NCBI RefSeq assembly: GCF_004794105.1
Contig: NZ_SRYR01000008.1
Location: forward strand, 1 to 64,000
Length of the DNA stretch: 64,000 nt
Direction: 5' to 3'
Source of the DNA: Clostridium sartagoforme
GTDB taxonomy: Bacteria > Bacillota > Clostridia > Clostridiales > Clostridiaceae
The position numbers and the translations under genes were made by a program. Under the pieces are notes generated by a model. The model was not told where the DNA came from, searched no databases, and saw nothing but the letters and a program-made list of their open reading frames with translations. This document shows positions 9,257 to 18,670 of this stretch, in pieces; the stretch's first letter is position 1, and each line of letters opens with the position of its first letter.

Positions 9257-9552
9257 CTCTGAATTTCCTCCAAAAACAATCTATTATTCAATTGATAACT
9301 TTTATCTATAATCTTATAAAATTTTAGATTAAAGCATTTTTAATTAAATTATCTTAATTGAAATTATAAACCTTTAAATTTTATATAAGTTATTAAGATA
9401 CCTATCTATCTAAAATATTTCTAACTTAGAAAGTAACTTTATATAATGTAGATTCTTTCTTACAACTTATATACTTATTTTATTATAACATTTTTAGTAT
9501 TTATTAATAAATTTTCTTCCAATTGTAAAGACTAATAAAGGAGGTGTATTTT

Positions 9553-10266
9553 ATGAAGAAAAAATATTCAATACTTTTATTAGCAACTTTATCTATAGTT
9601 ACTTTTATAGCTTTAATCCCTACTATCTCTGCAAAGAGTAGTAACTTAAGTGATTCACAGTTTGAACTTAAGCCATTACCCTATGCTTATGATGCCCTTG
9701 AGCCATATATAGATAAAGAAACAATGATGCTTCATCATGATAAGCATGAAAAAGCATATTTAGATAATCTTAATAAAGCTATTTCTAAATATCCTGAACT
9801 ATATAAGATTGGTATAGAAGGAATGCTAAAAGATTTAAACTCAGTTCCTGAAGATATAAGGGAAACTGTAAAAAATAATGCTGGAGGAGTTTATAACCAC
9901 GAATTTTTCTGGTCAATAATGTCTCCTGAACAAAATCAAACTCCAGCTGGAGATTTGTTAAAGGCAATAAATAAGGATTTCCAATCCTTTGATAATTTCA
10001 AGGCTAAATTTAAAGAAGCTGCTTTAGGACGCTTTGGATCAGGTTGGGCTTTCCTTGTTAAAGATAAGGATGGAAAACTATCTATTATTTCTACAGCTAA
10101 TCAAGACTCACCTATTTCTCAAGGCTTAACCCCTATATTAGGTATAGATGTATGGGAACATGCTTATTATCTAAAATATCAAAATAGAAGAGGGGATTAT
10201 ATAGATAATTGGTGGAATGTAGTTAATTGGAAGCAAGCAGAAAATAATTATTCAGATAAAAAATAG
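9553..10266 (+). CDS. Exported superoxide dismutase, Mn/Fe family
   Basis: A 237-aa protein. Residues 1-30 (MKKKYSILLLATLSIVTFIALIPTISA) form a signal peptide, followed by a full Mn/Fe superoxide dismutase. Metal ligands are visible: His in MLHHDKHEKAY, His in NHEFFW, and Asp and His in DVWEHAYY. The glycine before NHEFFW (GGVYNHEFFW) together with Gln in NQDSP is the manganese-type pattern. It would convert superoxide to oxygen and peroxide outside the membrane or at the cell surface. ATG at 9553 is chosen because AAAGGAGGTG at 9537-9546 is its ribosome site. A secreted dismutase in an anaerobe is notable. Confidence 0.92.
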   Translation: MKKKYSILLLATLSIVTFIALIPTISAKSSNLSDSQFELKPLPYAYDALEPYIDKETMMLHHDKHEKAYLDNLNKAISKYPELYKIGIEGMLKDLNSVPEDIRETVKNNAGGVYNHEFFWSIMSPEQNQTPAGDLLKAINKDFQSFDNFKAKFKEAALGRFGSGWAFLVKDKDGKLSIISTANQDSPISQGLTPILGIDVWEHAYYLKYQNRRGDYIDNWWNVVNWKQAENNYSDKK

Positions 10267-10282
10267 ATAATATAGAATTGCT

Positions 10283-10334
10283 AAAAGCCAAGTACTTTAT
10301 ATCTTATAAGGATTTTATTCCTTATTGGCTTTAG
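10283..10334 (+). terminator. Possible terminator after the superoxide dismutase gene
   Basis: An imperfect hairpin with outer arms AAAGCCAA/TTGGCTTT and inner arms ATAAGG/CCTTAT. No clear T-run follows on the plus strand, so termination is uncertain. Confidence 0.35.
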
Positions 10335-10377
10335 ATTATAGTATAAAGTAGAAATTTATAATAAAAATTTGCATTTA

Positions 10378-10405
10378 AATAGGGCTACCTTACAGTAGCC
10401 CTATT
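10378..10405 (-). terminator. Terminator of the sugar ABC ATPase gene
   Basis: A perfect 11-bp stem AATAGGGCTAC/GTAGCCCTATT with a 6-base loop begins five bases after the gene's stop codon and is followed on the minus strand by TTTAAAT. Confidence 0.7.
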
Positions 10406-10409
10406 ATCA

Positions 10410-11519
10410 CTAAAATATAGTATTTTGTTCTTCTTTATCAAAAATATGAATCTTACTAGCATCAAATCCAAATTCTATAGTATCTCCTATAGCATAATTT
10501 GCTGCTGTTCTAGACTTAATAATAAAGTTTGCATTATCCTTTTTAATATGAATATAAGTTTCTGATCCTAAATTTTCAGTTAAATCAACTTGTCCAGTAA
10601 CTTTTACTACTCCTGGCTTTTCTAATTCTTCTTTAGTGTAATAGATATTTTCTGGTCTAACTCCAACTATAACTTCTATATTCTCAGCATTTTTCTCTTT
10701 AATCTTTTTAACCTTATCTTCAGGTATTTCTAAAAGCTTATCAAACACCTTTACATAATGTTTTCCATCCTTAACTAATGTTTGTCCATAAGTCATATTC
10801 ATTTGAGGACTTCCTATAAACCCAGCAACAAAAAGATTTGCAGGATGGTTATATATTTCATCAGGAGATGCAACTTGTTGTACCACTCCATCTTGCATAA
10901 CTACTATTCTTGTACCTAATGTCATGGCTTCAGTTTGGTCATGAGTTACATATATAAATGTTGTTTTTAATTCATTATATAGCTTAGATATTTCTATTCT
11001 CATTTGAACTCTTAACTTAGCATCAAGGTTTGATAAAGGCTCGTCCATTAGGAATACTTTAGGATTTCTAACTATAGCTCTTCCCATAGCTACTCTTTGT
11101 CTTTGTCCTCCAGATAAAGCCTTTGGTTTTCTATCTAAAAGATGTTCTATATCTAATATCTTAGCTGCTTCTCTAACTTTTTCTTCTATTTCTTGCTTTG
11201 GTAGCTTTCTTAATTTTAATCCAAATGCCATATTTTCAAATACAGTCATATGAGGATATAAAGCATAGTTTTGGAATACCATAGCTATATCTCTATCTTT
11301 AGGTGCCACATCATTAACTAGATTATCACCTATGTATAATTCTCCTTCTGATATCTCTTCAAGACCTGCAATCATTCTTAAAGTTGTAGACTTACCACAA
11401 CCTGAAGGTCCAACAAAAACTATAAATTCCTTATCTTCAATATCTAAATTAAAATCCTTAACTGCCTCAAATCCATTATCATATATTTTTTTAATACCTT
11501 TTAATTTTAAACCTGCCAT
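10410..11519 (-). CDS. ABC transporter ATP-binding protein, MsmK/UgpC (multi-sugar) family
   Basis: A 369-aa CUT1-family ATPase. Walker A is GPSGCGKST, the Q-loop is in [14 protein letters not shown], the signature is [17 protein letters not shown], Walker B is [12 protein letters not shown] and the switch His is in [12 protein letters not shown]. The C-terminal 130 residues form the OB-like regulatory domain ([12 protein letters not shown]). Such ATPases serve several sugar importers in one cell (MsmX in Bacillus). The gene stands alone with no permease or binding protein beside it, which fits a shared ATPase. A promoter with a cre-like site downstream of the -10 suggests carbon control. Confidence 0.9.
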   Translation of the reverse strand: MAGLKLKGIKKIYDNGFEAVKDFNLDIEDKEFIVFVGPSGCGKSTTLRMIAGLEEISEGELYIGDNLVNDVAPKDRDIAMVFQNYALYPHMTVFENMAFGLKLRKLPKQEIEEKVREAAKILDIEHLLDRKPKALSGGQRQRVAMGRAIVRNPKVFLMDEPLSNLDAKLRVQMRIEISKLYNELKTTFIYVTHDQTEAMTLGTRIVVMQDGVVQQVASPDEIYNHPANLFVAGFIGSPQMNMTYGQTLVKDGKHYVKVFDKLLEIPEDKVKKIKEKNAENIEVIVGVRPENIYYTKEELEKPGVVKVTGQVDLTENLGSETYIHIKKDNANFIIKSRTAANYAIGDTIEFGFDASKIHIFDKEEQNTIF

Positions 11520-11564
11520 ATTTATCTCTCCTTTTACTTATCATAATAATTTAATAAACCTACC

Positions 11565-11619
11565 TTGTTTATCGTTTTCAATCATGATTTAATTATAACT
11601 TTCTATAACTAATATGCAA
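11565..11619 (-). promoter_or_regulatory. Promoter with cre-like operator upstream of the sugar ATPase
   Basis: On the minus strand TTGCAT (11614-11619) and TATAAT (11592-11597) are 16 bases apart. Just downstream lies TTGAAAACGATAAACAA, which resembles a catabolite-response element but has one extra base in the right half. Positioned after the -10, it could act as a roadblock for a CcpA/LacI-type repressor. The protein that binds is inferred, not shown. The rest of 11620-11818 shows nothing I can name. Confidence 0.5.
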
Positions 11620-11818
11620 TTGTTTTCATAATATCTTAGTTTATTTCCTTATATTGAATAATAAATTGACAGTTTTTTTGTGCATTTTTACAAATAGATA
11701 TTTAGAATCATTTCTGCTATTGTTTTAATGACTTAAAAGAAAATACTTTTTTATTCTTTATTAATAATTTATCAAGTTCAGAGTGATAGTTAACTTAACA
11801 ATTCACCTAATAAAAAGA

Positions 11819-11849
11819 GGGCTGTTACACAATATTTGTGTAGCAGCCC
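11819..11849 (-). terminator. Terminator of helD, repeat-derived
   Basis: A 14-bp stem GGGCTGTTACACAA / TTGTGTAGCAGCCC with a 3-base loop and one G-U pair. On the minus strand it is followed by TCTTTTTATT, a good intrinsic terminator. Its arm is almost the same as the end of the dispersed repeat at 3819. Confidence 0.8.
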
Positions 11850-11870
11850 AAATTTTAATAGTTTCTAAGA

Positions 11871-13970
11871 TTATCTTACCTTCACTACAGATAATCTATG
11901 AAGAGCTCTTGTACTCATAATATACTTAATTAAATTATCAGTATTTTCATCAAAATCTACAATTATAACGCCATCAAATTCTAAACCCTTAGCATAGTAT
12001 GAAGGCACCATAACTTTTCCACCTCTATATACTATATCTGAATTATTAAATGCTAATATCTTAGTATATTTTTTTATTTCAGGTGCTATTCTATTTAACT
12101 CTTCCTTATCCTTAGTAATAACAGCTATATTTTCATACTTTTCTTCTTGGTAATCTTCTAATAAGTTTAATATAACATCTACTAGCTCTTCCATATTATC
12201 TTTTGGAACTGTAGTTTCTAATACATCAAACTCACCTTTTCTTACGAATGGAACTACTGCATTTTCGTCTAATAACTTACTTGCATAATCCATTATTTGA
12301 TAAGTAGATCTATAACTCTTTTTAAGTTCAAATAATTCAAAGAACCCACCAAAGATTTCTTTAAGTCTAAGCATTGCAGGCACTTCTTCAGCTTTTACTA
12401 ACCTTTGATTTGAATCTCCAACAATAGTATAACTTCTGCAGCCTGTTAGTTCTTTTATAACTATAAATTGAAGCATATTATAATCTTGAGCCTCATCAAT
12501 AACTACATGTTTTATTTCATAATTAGATTTCTTACCATCAAGCTTTATCATTAGATATAAAATACCAGCTAAATCTAGATAAGATAGCTTATCAATTTCT
12601 AAAGCTTTCTTATATATATCAACTATAGATTCATTTTCTATCCACTCTTCAATTTGAGATTTAACCTTCATCACTTCTCTTACAACATCTCTTATAGCAA
12701 GTCTTCTTCTAAATTCAATGTTATTTTCCTCAATTTGAAGATCTTCTGGAGATAAAGCTTCTCTTTCTTCTTTTGCTTTTAAATTTATTGCTCTTACTGC
12801 ATCATCTCTTTTATCTTTTAACTTTGAAACTAATATTCTTTTTACCTTTTGGCTTCTTCTAAATATAGGCATATACTTATAATGAATATTAAATAACTCT
12901 TCAATTTCTTCTCTAGATACAATTTCTTCATTTAAGAAATTAACTGGTCTTAAGTTAAAGTAACATTCTTCTATTTCATTTGCCTTTTTATCTAGGAATT
13001 CTATAAATTCATTAGATGATTTATATTTAATTTCATCTATAATCTTTTCATTTCCTTTTAGAACTTCTTCTAAATAAGATGTAATATCTGAAACTTCCTC
13101 TTGCAAGTTAATTTCTTTATATGCAAAAGATAAGAAGGTTTCATTTTTAACTGCTGTTTCACCTAAATTAGGTAATACTTCTGAAATATAATCCATGAAA
13201 ATATCATTAGGACCTAAAATTAGAACTTTATCAGTTAATTGATTTCTGTAATTATATAAAAGGTAGGCAATTCTATGAAGTGCAATAGTTGTTTTTCCTG
13301 AACCTGCTACTCCATTAACTACTATCGCCTTACTTCTATCAGCTCTTATAATTTCATCTTGCTCTTTTTGTATAGTATTAACTATATCCTTTAATTTTTC
13401 CCCTGATTTAGATGATAATACCATTTGTAATATTTCATCTTGAATATTAATATCTGAGTCGAAGAATCCTTCAAGCTTAGCCTTCTTTACCATTAGCTGT
13501 CTTCTTCCTATTATATCTACAGGTATCTCTCCATTAGGTGTTTTATAAGAAGTCTTTCCTAACATTCCCTTATAAAATAATGAAGCTACTGGTGCTCTCC
13601 AGTCAACTACTGCTGGATCATAGCTACCTTCAGGTGTTAATCCATATCTACCTATATATAAACTTTCAGCTATATCATCATCAATAAAGTTTACCTTACC
13701 AAAGTAAGGTGATTCTTTAAGCTTAACAAATTCTCCCAGCTTTCTATCAATAGTTTTATAACTTTCTTCTTTAATATATCTTTCGTGATCAAAATACTCT
13801 ATAAGCTTATCTTCATCATCTCTATATTCTTCAATATATTTCTTTCTATAATCTAATATATAATCAGCTATAGCTTTTCTCTTTTCTATATAATTTAAAG
13901 TTTCCTGATTTAATATATCTAAAGTCTTTTGTAAATTTTCTTCTTCCATTAATAATTCTATTCTATCCAA
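11871..13970 (-). CDS. helD: RNA polymerase recycling helicase-like protein HelD
   Basis: A 699-aa UvrD-like superfamily 1 ATPase. The N-terminal 60 residues form a coiled-coil arm, followed by the HelD motif AVVDWRAPVASLFY, Walker A NGVAGSGKTTIALHR near residue 225, Walker B HVVIDEAQDYN near 520, VGDSNQR and the late ATP motifs. In Gram-positive bacteria HelD enters the RNA polymerase channels and releases stalled polymerase from DNA. Start is TTG at 13970 with a GGGGGATAG site upstream; the next ATG lacks one. Single-gene unit ended by the hairpin at 11819. Confidence 0.88.
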   Translation of the reverse strand: MDRIELLMEEENLQKTLDILNQETLNYIEKRKAIADYILDYRKKYIEEYRDDEDKLIEYFDHERYIKEESYKTIDRKLGEFVKLKESPYFGKVNFIDDDIAESLYIGRYGLTPEGSYDPAVVDWRAPVASLFYKGMLGKTSYKTPNGEIPVDIIGRRQLMVKKAKLEGFFDSDINIQDEILQMVLSSKSGEKLKDIVNTIQKEQDEIIRADRSKAIVVNGVAGSGKTTIALHRIAYLLYNYRNQLTDKVLILGPNDIFMDYISEVLPNLGETAVKNETFLSFAYKEINLQEEVSDITSYLEEVLKGNEKIIDEIKYKSSNEFIEFLDKKANEIEECYFNLRPVNFLNEEIVSREEIEELFNIHYKYMPIFRRSQKVKRILVSKLKDKRDDAVRAINLKAKEEREALSPEDLQIEENNIEFRRRLAIRDVVREVMKVKSQIEEWIENESIVDIYKKALEIDKLSYLDLAGILYLMIKLDGKKSNYEIKHVVIDEAQDYNMLQFIVIKELTGCRSYTIVGDSNQRLVKAEEVPAMLRLKEIFGGFFELFELKKSYRSTYQIMDYASKLLDENAVVPFVRKGEFDVLETTVPKDNMEELVDVILNLLEDYQEEKYENIAVITKDKEELNRIAPEIKKYTKILAFNNSDIVYRGGKVMVPSYYAKGLEFDGVIIVDFDENTDNLIKYIMSTRALHRLSVVKVR

Positions 13971-14002
13971 GGTTCTATCCCCCTTATCTATTTACCAAAG
14001 AA

Positions 14003-14029
14003 AGAGTGTAGCAAAATTATGCACACTCT
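14003..14029 (-). terminator. Probable terminator of ftsH
   Basis: Stem AGAGTGT/ACACTCT with an extra GC/GC pair and a loop; on the minus strand it is followed by TTCTTTG. It lies about 27 bases after the ftsH stop. Confidence 0.5.
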
Positions 14030-14056
14030 CTCTTAGTATTGACTAACTTTTAAATT

Positions 14057-15976
14057 TTAGACTTCTATAATATCCTCTTCTTTTTTATCCTTATCAGAAT
14101 CTACTCTTTTACCTTTTTTCAGTCTAAGCTCCGGATATTTTTCAAATACAAATTCCATAAACTCATCACCAAAAATTGTTTCTTTTTCTAATAGGTATTC
14201 AGAGATTTTATCTAATAAATCCCTATTTTCTCTTAAAAGCTTTCTAGTATTTTCATGACAAGTTCTAATTATGCTAAGAATCTCTTCATCTATTAATGTA
14301 GATGTTTGATCACTACATTCTCTAACTGCTCTTCCATCTAAATATCTATTTTGTACTGACTCTAAAGCCATCATATCAAACTTATCTGTCATACCATAGA
14401 TTGTTACCATGCTTCTAGCAGTTTGAGTAGCTCTTTCTATATCATTAGATGCACCAGTTGAAACTAAGTTAAATACTTCTTCCTCTGCTGATCTACCACC
14501 TAACATAACCATTATTTGATTAGTTAGTTCTTCCTTAGAAACTAAATATTTTTCTTCTTCAGGAAGTTGCATTGTATATCCTAAAGCTCCCATAGTTCTT
14601 GGAACTATAGTTATTTTATGAACAGGATCAGTATTATCTAAAAGAGCTGCTACAAGGGCATGCCCAACTTCATGGAAAGCAACTATTCTCTTTTCTAAAG
14701 TAGATAATATTCTATCCTTCTTTTCTTTACCTGCAATTATTACTTCAACAGCTTCTCTTAAATCTTCTTGCATTACAAATTCTCTGCCATTTTTAACAGC
14801 AGCTAAGGCACCTTCATTAACTATATTAGCTAAATCTGCACCTACAGCACCAGGAGTACTCTTTGCAATTTCCTCTAGACTTACATCATCACCAAGCTTT
14901 ACTCCCTTAGAGTGTACTTTTAGTATATCTATTCTTCCCTTTAAATCTGGTCTATCTACTATTACTCTTCTATCAAATCTACCTGGTCTTAACAATGCCT
15001 TATCTAATATTTCTGGTCTATTAGTTGCAGCTAAAACTACTATAGCCTTTGTAGAATCAAAACCATCCATTTGAGTTAATAATTGATTTAAAGTTTGTTC
15101 TCTTTCATCATTAGTTTGAAGCTGAGAATCTCTACTTTTACCTATAGAATCTACTTCGTCTATAAATATTATACAAGGAGCATTTTTTTCTGCTTCTTGG
15201 AATAAATCTCTAACCTTAGCTGCTCCCATTCCAGCAAACATTTCAACAAAGTTTGAACCTGAAATTGATAAAAATGGTACATTAGCTTCCCCTGCAACTG
15301 CTTTTGCAAGTAAAGTCTTTCCTGTTCCAGGAGGCCCAACTAATAAGGCACCCTTAGGTAACTTTGCTCCTATATCTATGTATTTTTCTGCATGATTTAA
15401 ATAATCTATTATCTCCTTTAATGACTCTTTAGCCTCATCTTGACCTGCAACATCATTAAATGTAATTTTTATATCATTTTCCTTATAGACCTTAGCATTG
15501 CTTTTTCCCATGCCCATCATAGGTCCACCCATGCTCATTTTCTTTCCAAGTCTTCCAAATACAAATCTAAAAATACTAAATAATATTAAAGGCATTATGA
15601 CCCAATTAAAAATAAAATCAGACATAAAGTTACTTTGAATTGGTTCTGCCTTATAATCTACCCCTGCTTCATTTAGTAAATTTATTAAATTAGGATCTTC
15701 CACATTACCTGTATATAGTAATTTCCTTCTATTTGATTTTTCATCCTCATCTTCTTTAGGTAAAATTTTTATTTCCCCTGATGATATAATTACACTTTCT
15801 ACTTGATCTTCTTGTATCATAGAAAGAAATTTATTATACGTTATTTCATCTGTTGTCATAAAATTCTTAGTTGAAGTAAATGCATATAAAAATAAAAACG
15901 CTAAAATTATATACAACATACTACTATTTTGCTTTTTTCCGTTATTGTTATTTTCTTCAGTATTTTTGTTATTCAT
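14057..15976 (-). CDS. ftsH: ATP-dependent zinc metalloprotease FtsH
   Basis: A 639-aa membrane-anchored AAA+ protease that degrades unassembled membrane proteins and regulators. Two membrane spans lie near residues 19-36 and 121-140. The AAA domain has Walker A GPPGTGKT (about 214-221), Walker B CIIFIDEVDSIG and the second region of homology TNRPEILDKALLRPGRFDR. The zinc site is HEVGH (about 434-438), where most family members have HEAGH, with the third ligand Asp in the NDIERAT segment. An acidic/basic C-terminal tail follows (KRVDSDKDKKEED). It sits downstream of the signal peptidase gene with 21 bases between, so these membrane-quality genes are probably one operon. Confidence 0.95.
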   Translation of the reverse strand: MNNKNTEENNNNGKKQNSSMLYIILAFLFLYAFTSTKNFMTTDEITYNKFLSMIQEDQVESVIISSGEIKILPKEDEDEKSNRRKLLYTGNVEDPNLINLLNEAGVDYKAEPIQSNFMSDFIFNWVIMPLILFSIFRFVFGRLGKKMSMGGPMMGMGKSNAKVYKENDIKITFNDVAGQDEAKESLKEIIDYLNHAEKYIDIGAKLPKGALLVGPPGTGKTLLAKAVAGEANVPFLSISGSNFVEMFAGMGAAKVRDLFQEAEKNAPCIIFIDEVDSIGKSRDSQLQTNDEREQTLNQLLTQMDGFDSTKAIVVLAATNRPEILDKALLRPGRFDRRVIVDRPDLKGRIDILKVHSKGVKLGDDVSLEEIAKSTPGAVGADLANIVNEGALAAVKNGREFVMQEDLREAVEVIIAGKEKKDRILSTLEKRIVAFHEVGHALVAALLDNTDPVHKITIVPRTMGALGYTMQLPEEEKYLVSKEELTNQIMVMLGGRSAEEEVFNLVSTGASNDIERATQTARSMVTIYGMTDKFDMMALESVQNRYLDGRAVRECSDQTSTLIDEEILSIIRTCHENTRKLLRENRDLLDKISEYLLEKETIFGDEFMEFVFEKYPELRLKKGKRVDSDKDKKEEDIIEV

Positions 15977-15997
15977 ATTTCTTCCTTTCTATATTCT

Positions 15998-16531
15998 CTA
16001 CTTTATCCTTCCTATTTCACTAAAAGGATATACTTTTATTTGAGCTTTTCCACTTATATCTTCTCCATCGATATAAGGGTTAATCCAATATCTTGAATCC
16101 TTTGACCAAAGCCTATTATCCCCTAAGAAGAAATATTTACTTTCTGGAACTTCATATTCCCCATTAAAATTATCTGCTGTTCCTATATAATCTTCTTTTA
16201 AAACTTCTCCATTAACTGAAACTATTCCATTTTCAATTTTAATCTTATCTCCAGGTAGACCTATTAATCTCTTTATTAAATCTGCTTGAAGCTCTTCTGA
16301 ATAAAATACTACAATATCTCCTCTTTTTAAATTATCTAAGTCATAAACTCTTGTTACAAATAGCCTATCATCAACATTTAACGTAGGTACCATAGATTCT
16401 GATGGAATTATAACTTTAAATAATAAAAATTTATTTATAAGAAATGCTATTATAATTGCAGAAATTATTGGAATTCCCCATTCACTAATAAAACTTTTTT
16501 TAGTTACTTCTTCTTTTTCATCAATTTCCAT
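15998..16531 (-). CDS. lepB: Signal peptidase I
   Basis: A 177-aa S26 family signal peptidase. One membrane span (about 18-37, WGIPIISAIIIAFLINKFLLF) is followed by the catalytic Ser in IPSESMVPTL, the lysine-containing box GDIVVFYSEELQADLIKRLIGLPGD and the conserved late box FLGDNRLWSKDSRYW. It cleaves signal peptides on the outer face of the membrane. Start ATG at 16531 overlaps the stop of the upstream gene as TAATG, with GGGAGG just before, indicating translational coupling. A slightly earlier in-frame GTG is less likely. Confidence 0.93.
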   Translation of the reverse strand: MEIDEKEEVTKKSFISEWGIPIISAIIIAFLINKFLLFKVIIPSESMVPTLNVDDRLFVTRVYDLDNLKRGDIVVFYSEELQADLIKRLIGLPGDKIKIENGIVSVNGEVLKEDYIGTADNFNGEYEVPESKYFFLGDNRLWSKDSRYWINPYIDGEDISGKAQIKVYPFSEIGRIK

Positions 16532-16755
16532 TAATCCTCCCACAATCCTTTCAATAAATTATTTATTTCTTCATTTCTTTTTTTAGTCTCTTCTTCATCT
16601 ATAAAATATAGGTCATCCTTTTTATAAAGAACCTTACCCTCTTTTAAATCACCTTTTACATTTATAATCTCTACGTTAATTATATTCTCTTCGTTATCTT
16701 CTAATACTGCATAACTACCTTCTATTCTATCTACTGTATAAAACACCTTTTTCAT
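16531..16755 (-). CDS. DUF3006 family small protein
   Basis: A 74-aa protein beginning MKKVFYTVDRIEGSYAVLEDNEENIINVE, which matches the DUF3006 pattern (a short beta domain with a DRIEG-type start). The function of the family is unknown. The second half is charged (KKRNEEINNLLKGLWED). Family comparison favours ATG 16755; the reading frame is open to a GTG at 16773 that lies inside the GAGAGGTGA ribosome site, and that start cannot be excluded because the spacing to 16755 is long. It is first in the operon with lepB and ftsH. Confidence 0.7.
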   Translation of the reverse strand: MKKVFYTVDRIEGSYAVLEDNEENIINVEIINVKGDLKEGKVLYKKDDLYFIDEEETKKRNEEINNLLKGLWED

Positions 16756-16960
16756 CCCAATACCAATAATCACCTCTCTTTTTTTAGCTTATATTATAGT
16801 ATAACATATTTACAATAATTTTAAATAGACTAAAAATTAAAATACTATTATATAAGTTGATTGTATAATTGCCTAATTGAACTATCTTACATATTAAGGA
16901 ACTTAATAGAATATAAAAAAACTATTGCAACTTATATATGATTCATAATTTATAAATAAA

Positions 16961-17149
16961 AAAGAGTTGTCGCAAAACAACAACCCTTTAGCAATTAATA
17001 ATTAACAATTAACAGTTAACAATTGTGGATGTAATTCCTTCGGAATTACTTAAATTAAATTTAATTTCTAAAACTCCTGTGGAGTTTTTTCATTAATTAC
17101 ACATTATCAATTCTAATCCTCCTGGGGAGTTCTTCATCAATTATGCATT
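16961..17149. repeat. Dispersed AT-rich repeat, copy 3, with lysA terminator
   Basis: Contains an end hairpin AGAGTTGT/ACAACCCT (16963-16987), which on the minus strand is followed by CTTTTTTATTT and can end lysA transcription; then TTAATAATTAACAATTAACAG-type sequence; hairpin GTAATTCC-ttc-GGAATTAC (17031-17049), where the U-A pair of copy 1 is replaced by C-G; hairpin AAACTCC-tgt-GGAGTTT; and a second, decayed copy of that last module. The rest of 16774-16960 holds only AT-rich sequence. Confidence 0.65.
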
Positions 17150-18442
17150 CTAAATCTCGTCTTTTACTAAATCTTCGTAAGTTTGTCTCTTAGAAACTAT
17201 TCTTGCTTCTCCATTTCTAACAAAGACTACAGCTGGCTTTAATATTCTATTATATCCACTTGCCATTGAGAATCCATAAGCTCCTGTAGATAAAACAGCT
17301 AATATATCTCCACCTTCTGCTTTCTGAATTTCTATATCATTAATTAATATATCTCCAGACTCACAGCATTTTCCTGCTACTGTAACCTTGTCATTAGCAG
17401 GTGAATCTGCTTTGTTTGCTATAAAGGCTTCATACTTTGCACCATAAAGAGCAGGTCTTATATTATCAGTCATACCACCATCTACAGCTACATACTTTCT
17501 TATTTCTGGTATTTCTTTAATTGATCCTACTGTATATAAAGTTGTTCCTGAATTTGCTACTATAGATCTACCTGGTTCAATTGTTAATATAGGTCTTTTT
17601 AAATTTAATTCCCTGCAAACTTCATCAACTCTATCTAAAATAACATTACAATAATCTTCAATTGACTTTGGCTTATCTCCTTCAGAATAATATATTCCAA
17701 AGCCACCACCTAAATCTAATTCTTCTATTAAATGTCCAGTTTCTTGCTTTATTTCGTTTATAAACTTTAACATAACTTCTGCAGCATCTCTAAAAGGTTC
17801 TGTTTCAAATATTTGAGATCCTATATGGCAGTGTAATCCCACCAAATTAACACTTTCTAAAGATAACCCTTGCTTTACCGCCTCTAAGATTATGTTTCCA
17901 ACAGGCGCAAATCCAAACTTAGAATCAATTTGACCTGTCTTTATATAATCATGAGTATGAGCTTCTATTCCAGGTGTTAATCTTAAATATATATCTTGCT
18001 TCTTATTATATTTTTCTGCCACTTCATTTATCTTAGACATTTCCCATAAATTATCTACAACAAATCTTCCTATTCCTAATTTAATTCCTAATTCTATTTC
18101 ATCTAATGTTTTGTTATTTCCATGAAAATATATCTTATCCATAGGGAAATTAGCCTTATATGCAGTATATAGCTCTCCACCTGAAACTACATCTAAGTAT
18201 AAACCTTCTCTATCAATAAGTTTACACATTTCTACAGTTAAAAAAGCCTTTCCCGCAAAAGCAACTCTATTTTTTTCTTCTTTAGCCCTAAATGCATTTA
18301 TATAGCCCCTGCAATTATCTAACAAAAGTTGTTCATCCATGACATATAATGGAGTTCCAAACTCCTTGGCAAGGCTAGTAGCCTTGACCCCTCCAATATA
18401 CAAATCACTTCCTTCTATCTTGCTCGCCCCAAATAACTTCAT
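17150..18442 (-). CDS. lysA: Diaminopimelate decarboxylase
   Basis: A 430-aa PLP-dependent fold III enzyme that makes L-lysine from meso-diaminopimelate, the last step of lysine synthesis. The PLP lysine is in VAFAGKAFLT near residue 62 (family AxKA), the HCHIGSQI box near 195 and the glycine-rich phosphate loop GGGFGIYY near 235 are present. EPGRSIVANSG, CCESGDIL (catalytic Cys) and the C-terminal GAYGFSMASGYN complete the family pattern. A GGAGG-like site precedes ATG 18442. No lysine riboswitch is seen at this gene, although one controls a transporter 23 kb away. Confidence 0.95.
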   Translation of the reverse strand: MKLFGASKIEGSDLYIGGVKATSLAKEFGTPLYVMDEQLLLDNCRGYINAFRAKEEKNRVAFAGKAFLTVEMCKLIDREGLYLDVVSGGELYTAYKANFPMDKIYFHGNNKTLDEIELGIKLGIGRFVVDNLWEMSKINEVAEKYNKKQDIYLRLTPGIEAHTHDYIKTGQIDSKFGFAPVGNIILEAVKQGLSLESVNLVGLHCHIGSQIFETEPFRDAAEVMLKFINEIKQETGHLIEELDLGGGFGIYYSEGDKPKSIEDYCNVILDRVDEVCRELNLKRPILTIEPGRSIVANSGTTLYTVGSIKEIPEIRKYVAVDGGMTDNIRPALYGAKYEAFIANKADSPANDKVTVAGKCCESGDILINDIEIQKAEGGDILAVLSTGAYGFSMASGYNRILKPAVVFVRNGEARIVSKRQTYEDLVKDEI

Positions 18443-18565
18443 AAAACAACCTCCAATTTTTTATTTTATATAAAAGTATTTAATATAAATTCATATCTTA
18501 ACTGCTTTTAGCACGAAATATATTCTAATAAAATATATAATCTTTTTTACAACTTATACAATAAA

Positions 18566-18589
18566 ACCACTATGGAATTCCATAGTGGT
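18566..18589 (-). terminator. Terminator of the TIM-barrel gene
   Basis: A 24-bp perfect palindrome ACCACTATGGAA/TTCCATAGTGGT about 80 bases after the stop codon of the gene at 18671. On the minus strand it is followed by TTTTATTG. Confidence 0.7.
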
Positions 18590-18670
18590 ATCTTAACTTA
18601 AAAGTTTAATTATATATATATTATTATACACCATTTTCAGAATTATTCTATAATTATAAAAATTTATTTT

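Noticed and set aside
14660..14680. FtsH inactivated by a changed zinc motif
   Set aside because: The motif is HEVGH instead of HEAGH, but both histidines and the glutamate are present, so activity is expected.
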